DNA of 64,000 bases from Agrobacterium vaccinii (lineage in GTDB: Bacteria; Pseudomonadota; Alphaproteobacteria; Rhizobiales; Rhizobiaceae): NCBI RefSeq assembly GCF_021310995.1, contig NZ_CP054151.1, forward strand, positions 723,501 through 787,500, read 5' to 3'. The translations under genes and the position numbers were made by a program. Below, piece by piece: positions 8,816 to 17,375 of this stretch (positions are counted from its first letter, which is position 1; each line of letters starts with the position of its first letter). The notes below the pieces were generated by a model that saw only the letters and a program-made list of their open reading frames with translations, searched no databases and was not told the origin of the DNA.

Positions 8816-9903
8816 TCCGCAGCCTCCTTGTTTTGCATGGCGTCTTCGTTTTCACGGCGAAGCATGCGCAGCAGACCGAGTTCGGCCTGGAAGTCCACGT
8901 AATGGGGCAGTTTCAGGTGCTCCACGAAGCCGGTCGCCTCGACGTTGTCACAGTGGGCAAGCACGAATTCCTCGTCCTGCGCGGGTGCATTGCGCTGCTC
9001 CTGAAATTCATCGGCGCGCAGTGCACGGTCGACAAGGCTCATCGCCATCGCCTTTCGTTCGGACTGACCGAACACCAGCCCGTAGCCGCGCGTAAACCGT
9101 GGACCGTCCTCGCCCTGACCCTTGAACTGCGACACCATCTGGCATTCGGTAACCCTGATGGAGCCGACCGAGACGGCAAAGCCAAGCTCCGGGATATCGA
9201 TTTCCAGTTCCACCATGCCGATGCGGACTTCGCCGACGAAGGGATGGGTTCGGCCATAACCACGCTGGGTGGAATAGGCCAGCGACAGTAGAAATCCCTC
9301 GTCGCCACGCGCCAGCGCTTGCAATCTGCGATCCCGCTCGACAGGAAACGCCGTCGGGTCTCGCGTCAGATCTCCGGGTTCCTTGTCCGAGGGACGGTCA
9401 GGCTCGATCAGGCCCTCGTCATCCAGAATGTCGGTCACTCTCGGGAAGACACTTCCGCCATTGATCGGGCGTCGGACGGGTTGCTCCACGGGCACATCAC
9501 CGGCCATGTCGGGGTCGATTAGCCTGTGGGTATAATCGAATGTCGGACCCAGCAACTGGCCGCCGGGAATATCCTTATAGGTGGCCGAAACACGCCGTTC
9601 CACCTGCATCACGTCGGTGGCAACCGGTCTCGAACATCCAAAACGCGGCAATGTCGTTCTGTAGGCGCGCAGCAGGAATATCGCTTCGATGAGGTCGCCG
9701 CGAGACTGGCGCACGCACATCGCCGCCAGTTGCGGATCGTAAAGCGACCCTTCCGCCATGACCCTGTCGACAGCGAGCGACAATTGACCGGCAATCTGGT
9801 CCAGTGTCAGCGCAGGAACATCGCGATCTCCACGCCGCCGGTCTGCCAACAGCTTGTGTGCCTTGTCGATAGCCGCTTCGCCACCTTTTACCGCAACATA
9901 CAT
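8812..9903 (-). CDS. phnI: C-P lyase core subunit PhnI (nucleosidase)
   Basis: This 363-residue protein matches PhnI in length and sequence: MYVAVKGGEAAI at the start, the central LAYSTQRGYGRTHPFVGE segment, and a C-terminal HLKLPHYVDFQAEL segment with the metal-type His residues. PhnI, helped by PhnG, PhnH and PhnL, replaces adenine of ATP with a phosphonate to form ribose 1-alkylphosphonate 5-triphosphate. It starts three bases after phnH ends and overlaps phnJ by four, within an uninterrupted operon. Confidence 0.95.
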   Translation of the reverse strand: MYVAVKGGEAAIDKAHKLLADRRRGDRDVPALTLDQIAGQLSLAVDRVMAEGSLYDPQLAAMCVRQSRGDLIEAIFLLRAYRTTLPRFGCSRPVATDVMQVERRVSATYKDIPGGQLLGPTFDYTHRLIDPDMAGDVPVEQPVRRPINGGSVFPRVTDILDDEGLIEPDRPSDKEPGDLTRDPTAFPVERDRRLQALARGDEGFLLSLAYSTQRGYGRTHPFVGEVRIGMVELEIDIPELGFAVSVGSIRVTECQMVSQFKGQGEDGPRFTRGYGLVFGQSERKAMAMSLVDRALRADEFQEQRNAPAQDEEFVLAHCDNVEATGFVEHLKLPHYVDFQAELGLLRMLRRENEDAMQNKEAAE

Positions 9904-9906
9904 GGC

Positions 9907-10503
9907 TTACATCTCCCTGATACGGGTCGTGCGCGGCAAGGCAATCGCCTCGCTGGCACAGACGAGAATGACATCGAAGCCGAGCGGATAGGTCGCGGTA
10001 TTGGCCTGCATTGCAGCGGCAAATCCGTCCGGCAGACCTGTGGGGCACACAGTGCAGGTTGTCTCGATACCCGGTCCGGTCAGCTCAAGCGGCGCACCAC
10101 CGGTGAGTGATGCAACCGACAGGATGAGCGTGGCAGAACGATCGGGATATTCCGATGTGCCACGTGCGAAGGCTTGCCATTGCGAGGTCTCGGTCGTTTC
10201 GGAAAGCACGAGGAAAGTGGCCGTCTCCGGCTTTTCGCAGATCGGCGCGCCGCTGTGAAAGGTCAGCCATGTCGCAGCCGGTCGCATGCCTTCGGCAGCT
10301 TCGAACCACACCGGCGTGTCGTAATCGCACAGCGTCAGAAGGATGGAAGAGGCGGCGGCGCACAGCGGAGCCGGGCCGCATGCCCGCCGACCCAGATCCG
10401 CCACGGTGCCGGGCGTCGAGAAAGCGTGCATAATGGAATGGAAAACATCCTGCGATGCAAAGACCGGATCGGCAAAGCCACCGTCGAAATTGACTGCGCT
10501 CAT
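9907..10503 (-). CDS. phnH: C-P lyase core subunit PhnH
   Basis: This 198-residue protein corresponds to PhnH, a PLP-transferase-like fold without the cofactor that forms part of the PhnG2H2I2J2 core. Matching features are the FADPVFASQDVFHSIMHAFS segment near residues 8-28, where phn operons conserve the R/Q-x-x-F-R-x-hM-x-A-x-S pattern, and the late GPGIETTCTVCPTGLPDGF segment. The ATG at 10503 shares its first base with the phnG stop codon (TGATG), which indicates coupling. A TTG one codon earlier is possible but unlikely. Confidence 0.93.
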   Translation of the reverse strand: MSAVNFDGGFADPVFASQDVFHSIMHAFSTPGTVADLGRRACGPAPLCAAASSILLTLCDYDTPVWFEAAEGMRPAATWLTFHSGAPICEKPETATFLVLSETTETSQWQAFARGTSEYPDRSATLILSVASLTGGAPLELTGPGIETTCTVCPTGLPDGFAAAMQANTATYPLGFDVILVCASEAIALPRTTRIREM

Positions 10504-10955
10504 CAATCTTCTCCTCTCGCAACGGTAAAGAAGTCGACCTTCGTCGCTTCCGTTTCCTCGGCAAGACGGCGCCTTTCAGCCTCCTTCAGGACGAGTGCGG
10601 GACCGACGATGTCGGCATCGATCCGGGCGGCCCAGTCGGGCTGTTGGCGCAGGGCATCGAGATGCGCGACCATGCTGGCCTTTTGCTTGTCGCGCCCCAG
10701 AACGACGGAGTGCCCAACCTCGCCCGTGTCCAGTTTCACCGTGGCGCGGGTAACGCTGGCTTCGCCGAGATTGAAGGCGCCACCGCCACCACCCACCCTG
10801 CCCCGCACCATGACGGTGCCGATCTCTGGGCCGCGAACGGGTGTGGCGGGGGCCGCGCTCTGACTGATCGTGGTGTAATGCTGCGTCAGAAACTCTGCTG
10901 GAGCGCCACTCAGAATGTCCAGCGCCTGCTTCCTGTCGAATGTGTAAGTCGTCAT
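10503..10955 (-). CDS. phnG: C-P lyase core subunit PhnG
   Basis: This 150-residue protein matches PhnG. The segment GTVMVRGRVGGGGGAFNLGE (about residues 46-65) followed by SVTRATVKL and GHSVVLGRDKQKA is the family hallmark. PhnG is the small subunit of the core that helps PhnI exchange the nucleobase. It is the first gene of the minus-strand phn operon. Its promoter region, shared with divergent phnF, has a triple Pho box, a TATAAG -10-like element and a PhnF-like palindrome. Confidence 0.95.
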   Translation of the reverse strand: MTTYTFDRKQALDILSGAPAEFLTQHYTTISQSAAPATPVRGPEIGTVMVRGRVGGGGGAFNLGEASVTRATVKLDTGEVGHSVVLGRDKQKASMVAHLDALRQQPDWAARIDADIVGPALVLKEAERRRLAEETEATKVDFFTVARGED

Positions 10956-10974
10956 ATCGTCTTCGCTTCGTTAT

Positions 10975-10994
10975 TTGTCTAATTGTATAGACAA
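10975..10994. promoter_or_regulatory. Candidate PhnF operator
   Basis: A perfect inverted repeat with arms TTGTCTA and TAGACAA and a six-base centre lies 20 bases before the phnG start. GntR/HutC-type PhnF regulators bind short GTCTA-TAGAC palindromes, and the phnF gene starts 69 bases away on the other strand. The site lies downstream of the predicted phnG transcription start, so bound PhnF would act as a roadblock repressor. The assignment is by pattern and position. Confidence 0.7.
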
Positions 10995-11025
10995 CCATTC
11001 TTATCTGACTTATACACCGAAATAA

Positions 11026-11054
11026 GTGACGCTAGAATGACAATGGGACGACAG
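11026..11054 (-). promoter_or_regulatory. Candidate Pho box of the phnG promoter
   Basis: On the minus strand the units CTGTCGT, TTGTCAT and GCGTCAC start at exact 11-base steps, the arrangement bound by PhoB. TATAAG follows 11 bases after the last unit (positions 11009-11014), where a -10 element is expected in a PhoB-activated promoter. The box ends only eight bases before the phnF start codon, so it may also affect phnF expression. Confidence 0.72.
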
Positions 11055-11062
11055 GGCAAAAA

Positions 11063-11788
11063 ATGAATGCACATGAGGACGGGATTTCCCTGTGGCGGCG
11101 AGTGGCAGATGGTATCCGAAGCGCTATCGCGGAGGGCACGATCACTGATCGCTTGCCCCCAGAAACCGAGTTGGCAGTGGAATTCGGAGTCAACAGACAC
11201 ACGGTAAGACGCGCGATCTCAGTGCTCTCCGCTGATGGTTTGCTGCGCGCGGAGCGTGGTCGCGGCACTTTCGTCAATGCGGTTCAGACACGGATTGTGT
11301 ACCCCATCGGCGCGCGGGCAAGGTTTTCCGAAAACATTGCCCGCCAGTCTCTCGAACCATCTGGCCGTCTTATTCATGCGGAAATCGTGGCCGCCGACAC
11401 GTCGCAGGCTAAGCTCCTGTCCTGCGCAACCGGCTCGCCCCTGCACCGGCTGGAACATCTGGCGGTGGCGGATGGCGTCCCCGTCTCACGCTCCGTCTCG
11501 CTGTTTTCCGCCACCCGCTTTCCCGGCATCATCACGGCCTATGCCGACACCGGGTCCATCACCAAGGCATTGCAACGCGAAGGCTTGGAAGATTATCGCC
11601 GCAAGGAGACGCGGTTGACGGCGGAACGGGTGTCGTCTCGCGATACGGAACTGCTGAATTGCGCGCCTGACAGCATCGTTCTGGTCAGCAAGGCAATCGA
11701 CACCGATGTGGAACTCAATCCAATCCAGAGCATCGTGACCCGTTTTCTCGCAGATCGCATGGAGCTGGTGTTTTCTAATACTCCTTGA
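11063..11788 (+). CDS. phnF: GntR/HutC-family regulator of phosphonate genes
   Basis: This 241-residue protein has an N-terminal winged helix-turn-helix of GntR type (about residues 10-75, with PPETELAVEFGVNRHTVRRAI and GRGTFV) and a C-terminal UTRA effector domain. It is divergent from phnG, which is the typical place of phnF. It probably represses the phn operon through the palindrome at 10975-10994 until an inducer binds the UTRA domain. The inducer is unknown. The stop is followed by a gene-free stretch of about 370 bases. Confidence 0.9.
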   Translation: MNAHEDGISLWRRVADGIRSAIAEGTITDRLPPETELAVEFGVNRHTVRRAISVLSADGLLRAERGRGTFVNAVQTRIVYPIGARARFSENIARQSLEPSGRLIHAEIVAADTSQAKLLSCATGSPLHRLEHLAVADGVPVSRSVSLFSATRFPGIITAYADTGSITKALQREGLEDYRRKETRLTAERVSSRDTELLNCAPDSIVLVSKAIDTDVELNPIQSIVTRFLADRMELVFSNTP

Positions 11789-12157
11789 CGATCGCAATCA
11801 ACACAATGTGACCGATACCAAAACCGCACCTGAGCGCCGGAAAAGTATAATACTGAACGCCTGATATGGCTCAGCACTTTTGTGTCAGCCACAGCCAACC
11901 TCCATGCAATGCAGCAGAAATTGTCCGATTTTGCTGCATTGCAGGATAAATCTTGTGCCTCCAGCGTCAGCATATTGATGAAACAAAGTGGCACTGACAC
12001 CTTTCCATCAGTGGTATGGTCAAAAAAGTATCAGCAATTTCTCCGCCGTGATGTGGAATGCAACTGCTGAAGTCCCGATGCTTCCTCCGACGCGAAGGTA
12101 GTTGGGAGGAGCCAATTGCCAACCTTAACGGGCTGTCGCGTTAGGGAGAGGATATTC
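11789..12157. other. Gene-free interval between phnF and the pentitol regulator
   Basis: I find no convincing gene in this 369-base stretch. It should hold the promoter of the AraC-type regulator. Its one clear structure is the 12-bp-arm inverted repeat at 11905-11943. The base composition is more AT-rich than the flanking genes, as expected for regulatory DNA. Confidence 0.6.
11905..11943. repeat. Inverted repeat with 12-bp perfect arms
   Basis: The arms TGCAATGCAGCA (11905-11916) and TGCTGCATTGCA (11932-11943) are perfect reverse complements around a 15-base centre, where AAAT and ATTT can pair further. No T run follows on either strand, so it is not a standard terminator, and it lies about 215 bases before the AraC-type gene. 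It could be an operator, a hairpin in the leader of that gene, or part of an unrecognised small RNA. Confidence 0.6.
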
Positions 12158-13039
12158 ATGCAACCCGATCTGGAACTGGTCCATATCCGCAAGGGCGAAT
12201 CGTTCGCAGCGTGGACGCATGGCTACCCGTTCCGTACGGTCCGCTGGCATTATCACCCCGAATATGAAATTCATCTCGTCGTTGCGACCTCTGGCACATT
12301 TTACCTTGGCGACTTCGTCGGCACCTTCAGCCCCGGTCAGCTGATTATGACGGGACCGAACCTCCCGCAGAACTGGATCAGCGATATCGAGGTCGGTGAG
12401 ATCGTCCCGGCCCGCTCGCTCGTCATCCAATTTCCCGAAGCCTTCATTGAGGATGCCAGCGCGTCCATGCCGGAAATGGATGCCGTGCGTCCCCTGCTGG
12501 ACCGCAGCCGTCGTGGGCTGCTCTTTGATGATGCGACAAGCATGGCAGTAAGACCGCTCATCGAAAAACTACTCGAAGCGCAGGGTCTAAAGAGACTGGC
12601 ACTGTTCTGGGACATTCTCGCCCTTCTCGTGGATGCCGATTACGAGGTGCTTGCCAGCCTCAGCTTCCAGCTCGACCTGACCGGCACCGAAGATAGCGGC
12701 ATCAATCGCGCTTTGTCGCATCTGCGTGAAAACCTGACGGATCAGGTCGAAGAGGGTGAACTGGCGGCAATGGTGGGCCAGAGCCCGAGCGCATTTTCGC
12801 GTGCCTTCAAAAGACACACCGGCACGACGCTTGTTCGTTACCGCAACCAGCTGCGCATCGATCTGGCCTGCAAGATGCTGCTGGCCGATCTGGAGGTCAA
12901 TGTCGCAGAGATCTGCTACGACGTCGGCTTTTCCAACCTATCCAATTTCAACCGGCATTTCCTCAAACTAAAGGGAATGTCCCCATCCCAGTTCCGCTCG
13001 AAATTCACGGCGCAGAAAGCGTTCATGATGGCGGACTGA
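12158..13039 (+). CDS. AraC-family transcriptional regulator of the pentitol operon
   Basis: This 293-residue protein has an N-terminal cupin-type sensor (WHYHPEYEIHLVV and GDFVGTFSPGQLIMTGPNLPQNW, residues about 28-75) and a C-terminal AraC DNA-binding domain with two helix-turn-helix motifs ending in the signature AEICYDVGFSNLSNFNRHF. The ATG at 12158 has AGGGAGAGGA just upstream; the frame is open a little further 5' without a start signal. It stands directly before the sugar-alcohol ABC transporter operon on the same strand, about 100 bases upstream, so it is probably the local activator responding to the imported polyol or a product. Confidence 0.87.
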   Translation: MQPDLELVHIRKGESFAAWTHGYPFRTVRWHYHPEYEIHLVVATSGTFYLGDFVGTFSPGQLIMTGPNLPQNWISDIEVGEIVPARSLVIQFPEAFIEDASASMPEMDAVRPLLDRSRRGLLFDDATSMAVRPLIEKLLEAQGLKRLALFWDILALLVDADYEVLASLSFQLDLTGTEDSGINRALSHLRENLTDQVEEGELAAMVGQSPSAFSRAFKRHTGTTLVRYRNQLRIDLACKMLLADLEVNVAEICYDVGFSNLSNFNRHFLKLKGMSPSQFRSKFTAQKAFMMAD

Positions 13040-13137
13040 TCGAGCCTACCAGACGAAATCAACCCCATTCGGGCGGCGAGATGCTGTCCGGAAACGAGCA
13101 GGTATTGCCTGCATTCATCCATAAGGGAGGAACCTAG

Positions 13138-14043
13138 ATGAAAAAGATGCTTCTTTCGGCCACCGCCGCACTCGCTCTGTTCGTCACGCCAGCACTTGCG
13201 CAGGAAAAGCTCAAGATCGGCATGACCTTTCAAGAATTGAACAACCCGTACTTCGTGTCCATGCAGGAAGCTTTGAAAGAAGCCGCAGCCTCCATCGGTG
13301 CAGAAGTGATCGTGACCGATGCGGCGCATGACGTTGCAAAGCAGGTTTCCGACGTTGAGGACATGTTGCAGCAGAAGATCGACATTCTTCTGCTGAACCC
13401 GACCGACTCAGCCGGTATTGAGGCCGCCGTGCATGCCGCAAAGGCCGCAGGCGTCATCGTCGTTGCCATCGACGCCAATGCCAACGGCCCGGTCGATACC
13501 TTCGTCGGTTCCAAGAACCGCGATGCCGGTTACCAGTCCTGCAAACATCTGGGCGATGCGCTGGGCGGCAAGGGTGAAGTCGCCATTCTTGATGGCATTC
13601 CTGTCGTTCCTATCCTGCAACGCGTCGAAGGTTGCAAGGCAGCCCTCGGTGAATTCTCCGACATCAAACTCGTCGACACACAGAATGGTCGTCAGGACCG
13701 CTCCGTAGCGCTGGGTGTCGTTGAAAACATGATCCAGTCGCATCCCAACCTGGCGGGTATCTTCTCTGTCAATGACGGTGGTGCCATGGGAGCACTCGCA
13801 GCTATTCAGGGTTCGGGCCGCGATATCAAGCTGACGTCCGTCGATGGTGCACCGGAAGCGGTGAAGGCGATTGCCGACGGCACCAACTTCATTGAAACGA
13901 CAGCGCAGTTCCCACGCGATCAGGTTCGCGTCGGTCTTGCGATGGCGCTTGCCCAGAAGTGGGGCGCCGTTGTCGTGCCGAAGGAAGTTCCGATCGACGT
14001 GCGCGTCGTCGACAGCAAGAACGCCGCTGACTTCAGCTGGTAA
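13138..14043 (+). CDS. Ribose-type ABC transporter periplasmic sugar-binding protein
   Basis: This 301-residue protein has a Sec signal peptide of about 21 residues ending at ALAQ and a periplasmic-binding-protein type-1 fold: the beginning [36 protein letters not shown] and [15 protein letters not shown] are typical of RbsB-like proteins. It should bind a pentose or pentitol outside the membrane and hand it to the permease. Enzymes downstream act on ribitol and related polyols, so ribitol, xylitol or arabitol are the likely ligands. AGGGAGGAACCTAG precedes the ATG. A hairpin follows the gene before the ATPase. Confidence 0.9.
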   Translation: MKKMLLSATAALALFVTPALAQEKLKIGMTFQELNNPYFVSMQEALKEAAASIGAEVIVTDAAHDVAKQVSDVEDMLQQKIDILLLNPTDSAGIEAAVHAAKAAGVIVVAIDANANGPVDTFVGSKNRDAGYQSCKHLGDALGGKGEVAILDGIPVVPILQRVEGCKAALGEFSDIKLVDTQNGRQDRSVALGVVENMIQSHPNLAGIFSVNDGGAMGALAAIQGSGRDIKLTSVDGAPEAVKAIADGTNFIETTAQFPRDQVRVGLAMALAQKWGAVVVPKEVPIDVRVVDSKNAADFSW

Positions 14044-14058
14044 TCCACACCTCCCAAG

Positions 14059-14086
14059 CCCGCGCCCACAGCAATGTGGGTGCGGG
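14059..14086 (+). terminator. Intercistronic hairpin after the binding-protein gene
   Basis: An 11-bp stem (CCCGCGCCCAC with GTGGGTGCGGG, one G-T pair) encloses a six-base loop. Only a weak T stretch follows, so it is more likely a partial terminator or mRNA-stabilising structure that keeps the binding protein above the other subunits, as is common in ABC operons. Confidence 0.6.
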
Positions 14087-14113
14087 ACCTTTCCAACCTT
14101 AAAGGAGGGCAAG

Positions 14114-15616
14114 ATGCTTGAGCTGAAAAACATCAGAAAGAGCTTTGGCCAGATCGAAGTCCTGCAAGGCGTCGATCTGCAGGCGCGCCCGGGAGAGGTT
14201 CACGCGCTCCTGGGGGAAAATGGTGCAGGCAAGTCGACCCTGATGAAAATCCTGTGCGGCATCATCAAGCCGACGGACGGGGAAATCCTGATCGATGGAA
14301 AAGAACATCGCTTTGCCAATTACGATGAGGCCATTGCCGCCGGTATCGGCATCGTCTTTCAGGAATTCAGTCTGATTCCGTATCTCGACGCCGTCGAGAA
14401 CATGTTTCTTGCTAGAGAACTACGCGGATCGTTCGGGCTACTGAACAGGAAAGCCATGCGCCTTCGTGCCGCAGAGATCATGCGCCAGCTGGCCATCGAC
14501 GTGCCGCTTGACGTGCCGGTTCACCGACTGTCGGTTGCCGAACAACAGTTCGTGGAAATTGCCAAGGCGCTGTCGCTGAACGCCCGTATTCTGGTTCTGG
14601 ATGAGCCGACCGCGACGTTGACCCCGTCAGAGACGGAACATCTGTTCAACGTCATGCGGCAGTTGCGCAAACAAGGTGTGGCGATCATCTTCATTTCACA
14701 CCATCTGGAAGAAATCTTCGAGATTTGCGACCGTATCACCGTTCTGCGGGACGGTGAGTTCATCGCATCCTGCCTTGTCTCCGAAGTCGATAATGATCGG
14801 CTCGTCGAGATGATGGTCGGACGCCGGATCGAAAACAATTTTCCACCCAAGAAAACCCCTGATAGCGCCGCACCGCTGGTCATCGAAGTCGATGAGCTGC
14901 AACTCAAAAAGGGCGGACCGATCTCGCGCTTTTTCCTCAGGAAAGGCGAAATTCTGGGTTTCGCCGGACTGGTCGGCTCTGGCCGCACGGAGACCGTTCT
15001 GGCCATGCTGGGCGCGCATCCAGCCGCCCGACGCAAGGTGAAAATGGACGGCGTCGAGAAACGTTTTTCCGGGCCGGATGATGGACTGATCAACGGCGTC
15101 GGTCTGCTGCCGGAAAGCCGCAAGGACGAAGGTCTGATCACCAGTTTCTCGATTTTGCAGAACATCTCGCTCAACAATTACCGCAAATATCGCAAGAACC
15201 ACTGGTTCATCGATCTCAAGAAAGAGCTTGCCCACACGCAGACAGCGATGGATCAGGTGCGCGTGAAAGCGCCGGGACCGCATGCCCGTGTCGACACGCT
15301 GTCGGGCGGCAACCAGCAGAAAGTGGTGATTGCCCGTTGGCTGAACCACGACATGCGCGTGCTGATATTCGATGAGCCCACCCGTGGCATCGACGTCGGA
15401 GCCAAGGCGGAAATCTACGCCTTGATGCGCCAGTTCACCGAGCAGGGCTACTCGATCATCATGATTTCATCCGAACTGCCCGAGGTCATCGGCATGTCCG
15501 ATCGGGTCTGCGTCTTCCGCTCCGGCGGTATCGTTGCGACCGTCGAAGGCGACCTTGTGAATTCCGAAACAATAATGACCCACGCGACCACCGGGAGAGT
15601 TGAACATGTTGCCTGA
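14114..15616 (+). CDS. Sugar ABC transporter ATP-binding protein (RbsA type, two ATPase domains)
   Basis: This 500-residue protein is a tandem ATPase. The first domain has Walker [10 protein letters not shown] near residue 35, signature-like [12 protein letters not shown] and Walker [12 protein letters not shown]. The second domain lacks a full Walker A (GLVGSGRTE) but has [12 protein letters not shown] and [14 protein letters not shown]. This matches RbsA/AraG/XylG proteins. AAAGGAGGGC lies just before the ATG at 14114. Its end overlaps the permease start by 11 bases. Confidence 0.92.
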   Translation: MLELKNIRKSFGQIEVLQGVDLQARPGEVHALLGENGAGKSTLMKILCGIIKPTDGEILIDGKEHRFANYDEAIAAGIGIVFQEFSLIPYLDAVENMFLARELRGSFGLLNRKAMRLRAAEIMRQLAIDVPLDVPVHRLSVAEQQFVEIAKALSLNARILVLDEPTATLTPSETEHLFNVMRQLRKQGVAIIFISHHLEEIFEICDRITVLRDGEFIASCLVSEVDNDRLVEMMVGRRIENNFPPKKTPDSAAPLVIEVDELQLKKGGPISRFFLRKGEILGFAGLVGSGRTETVLAMLGAHPAARRKVKMDGVEKRFSGPDDGLINGVGLLPESRKDEGLITSFSILQNISLNNYRKYRKNHWFIDLKKELAHTQTAMDQVRVKAPGPHARVDTLSGGNQQKVVIARWLNHDMRVLIFDEPTRGIDVGAKAEIYALMRQFTEQGYSIIMISSELPEVIGMSDRVCVFRSGGIVATVEGDLVNSETIMTHATTGRVEHVA

Positions 15617-16583
15617 TGCAAACACGGACACAGCAACGAGATCCAACGGCCTGAACCTTGGCCGGTTGCTGCAAACACCGCTGGCATTGCCGCTGGTGGG
15701 CCTCATCGTCGTGTCCATCATCATGGGCCTTGCGAGCGATAACTTCTTCACCTTGAACAACATCATGAACGTGCTGCGTCAGGTGTCCATCGTCGGCATT
15801 CTGGCCGTCGGCATGACCTTCGTGATCCTGACCGGCGGTATCGATCTTTCGGTTGGCGCGGTCATGGCGCTGGTCGGCACGCTGTGCGCGGGCATGATGG
15901 TGAAGATGGGCATTCCCGCCGTGGCCGCACTGGGGATAGGCCTCTTCATCGGTATTGGCATCGGGCTGTTGAACGGCGCACTGGTGGCCTGGGGCAAGAT
16001 GCCCGCCATCATCGTCACGCTGGCAACCATGGGTATGGCACGCGGCCTCGGCCTTATCTATTCGGGCGGCTACCCGATCAGCGGCATACCGAGCTGGATT
16101 TCCTGGTTCGGCGTTGGTCGTCTCGGCTTCGTGCCGGTCCCCGTCATCATCATGATCGTTACCTACGCGCTTGCCTGGGTTCTTTTGCAGCGCACCGCCT
16201 TCGGGCGCCACGTCTATGCACTCGGCGGAAACGAAACTGCGGCACGCCTTTCCGGCGTCAAGACGCAGCGGGTCAAGCTTGCCGTCTATGGCATCGCCGG
16301 TTTCACCTCGGCCTTGGCGGCTGTGATCCTGATTGGCCGGTTGATGAGTGGCCAGCCCAATGCCGGTGTTGGCTTCGAACTAGACGCCATCGCCGCCGTG
16401 GTCCTCGGCGGCACCGCCATCGCCGGTGGCAGAGGCCTCATTCTGGGCACGCTGATCGGAGCGATCCTGCTCGGCATCCTTAACAACGGCCTCAACCTCA
16501 TGGGCATCAATCCGTATCTGCAGGATGTGATCAAAGGCGCGATCATTCTGCTGGCCATCTATATCGGGCGTGAATGGCGCTGA
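15606..16583 (+). CDS. Sugar ABC transporter permease (RbsC type)
   Basis: This 325-residue membrane protein has eight to ten hydrophobic segments and the typical RbsC features: [20 protein letters not shown] near residues 77-96, and [10 protein letters not shown] in the C-terminal half, the loop that meets the ATPase. It should form a homodimeric channel for the imported pentitol. The ATG at 15606 lies inside the end of the ATPase gene behind GGGAGAG, which suggests coupled translation. Confidence 0.9.
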   Translation: MLPDANTDTATRSNGLNLGRLLQTPLALPLVGLIVVSIIMGLASDNFFTLNNIMNVLRQVSIVGILAVGMTFVILTGGIDLSVGAVMALVGTLCAGMMVKMGIPAVAALGIGLFIGIGIGLLNGALVAWGKMPAIIVTLATMGMARGLGLIYSGGYPISGIPSWISWFGVGRLGFVPVPVIIMIVTYALAWVLLQRTAFGRHVYALGGNETAARLSGVKTQRVKLAVYGIAGFTSALAAVILIGRLMSGQPNAGVGFELDAIAAVVLGGTAIAGGRGLILGTLIGAILLGILNNGLNLMGINPYLQDVIKGAIILLAIYIGREWR

Positions 16584-16618
16584 GCCGGCCCGACCTCTTT
16601 TCGAAACAGGAGAATATC

Positions 16619-17350
16619 ATGTCTTTATCACTGCAAGGCAAAATCGCTGTCATCACCGGAGCGGCCTCAGGAATTGGTCTCGCCACGACAGAAGCATTGC
16701 TGGAACAGGGTGCCACCGTCGTCATGGTGGACTGGAACGAGAAGGCTCTGAACGAGCTTGCCGGAAAGCTGGGCGACAAGGCGATACCGCAGGTCACCAA
16801 CCTTCTAGACGCAGACAGCTGCAACGCGATGGTGCCGGAAATCCTGCAAAAAGTCGATCATATCGACATTCTCTATTGCAACGCCGGTACCTATATCGGC
16901 GGCGACCTGACGGAAACGACGCCCGAGGCCATCGACAAGATGCTGAACCTTAACGTCAACGCCGTAATGAAGAACGTCCATTCCGTCGTGCCCCATATGA
17001 GCGAACGCAAGACCGGCGACATCATCGTCACCTGCTCCATCGCTGGCCATTACCCGACCTACTGGGAGCCAGTCTACGCGGCTTCGAAATGGGCCGTGAC
17101 CTGCTTCGTGCAGACGATGCGTCGCCAGATGATCCCGCACGGCGTGCGCGTCGGTCAGGTTTCTCCAGGCCCGGTCGTCTCCGCACTTCTAGCCGATTGG
17201 CCCGAGGAAAACCTGCGCAAGGCCAAGGAAGCAGGCGCATTGATCGATCCGAGTGAAGTCGCTGATGCCATCGTCTACATGTTGACACGCAAGCGCACGG
17301 TCACGATCCGCGACATGCTGGTCTTGCCGACCAGCTTCGACCGCGTTTAA
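16619..17350 (+). CDS. Ribitol 2-dehydrogenase (SDR family)
   Basis: This 243-residue short-chain dehydrogenase has the NAD motif TGAASGIG near residue 13, NAG near 86 (NAGTYIGGDL), and the catalytic Y-x3-K as YAASK near residues 152-156. It looks notably like the Klebsiella ribitol dehydrogenase: both share NAGxYIGG, WEPVY-x-ASK, QVSPGPVV/VLPGPVV-x-ALL-x-DWP and a VT-x-RD-x-x-x-LP end. It should oxidise ribitol to D-ribulose with NAD+. The D-ribulokinase-like gene starts 26 bases downstream, which supports the call. AGGAGA precedes the ATG at 16619. Confidence 0.86.
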   Translation: MSLSLQGKIAVITGAASGIGLATTEALLEQGATVVMVDWNEKALNELAGKLGDKAIPQVTNLLDADSCNAMVPEILQKVDHIDILYCNAGTYIGGDLTETTPEAIDKMLNLNVNAVMKNVHSVVPHMSERKTGDIIVTCSIAGHYPTYWEPVYAASKWAVTCFVQTMRRQMIPHGVRVGQVSPGPVVSALLADWPEENLRKAKEAGALIDPSEVADAIVYMLTRKRTVTIRDMLVLPTSFDRV

Positions 17351-17375
17351 ATCAGCCAAACAGGAGATCATCGCA

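Noticed and set aside
11905..11943. Intrinsic terminator for phnF
   Set aside because: No T run on either strand and more than 110 bases from the phnF stop.
13408..14133. A 241-codon minus-strand frame opposite the sugar-binding gene
   Set aside because: No family resemblance and no start signal; it is the mirror of codon usage in the real gene.
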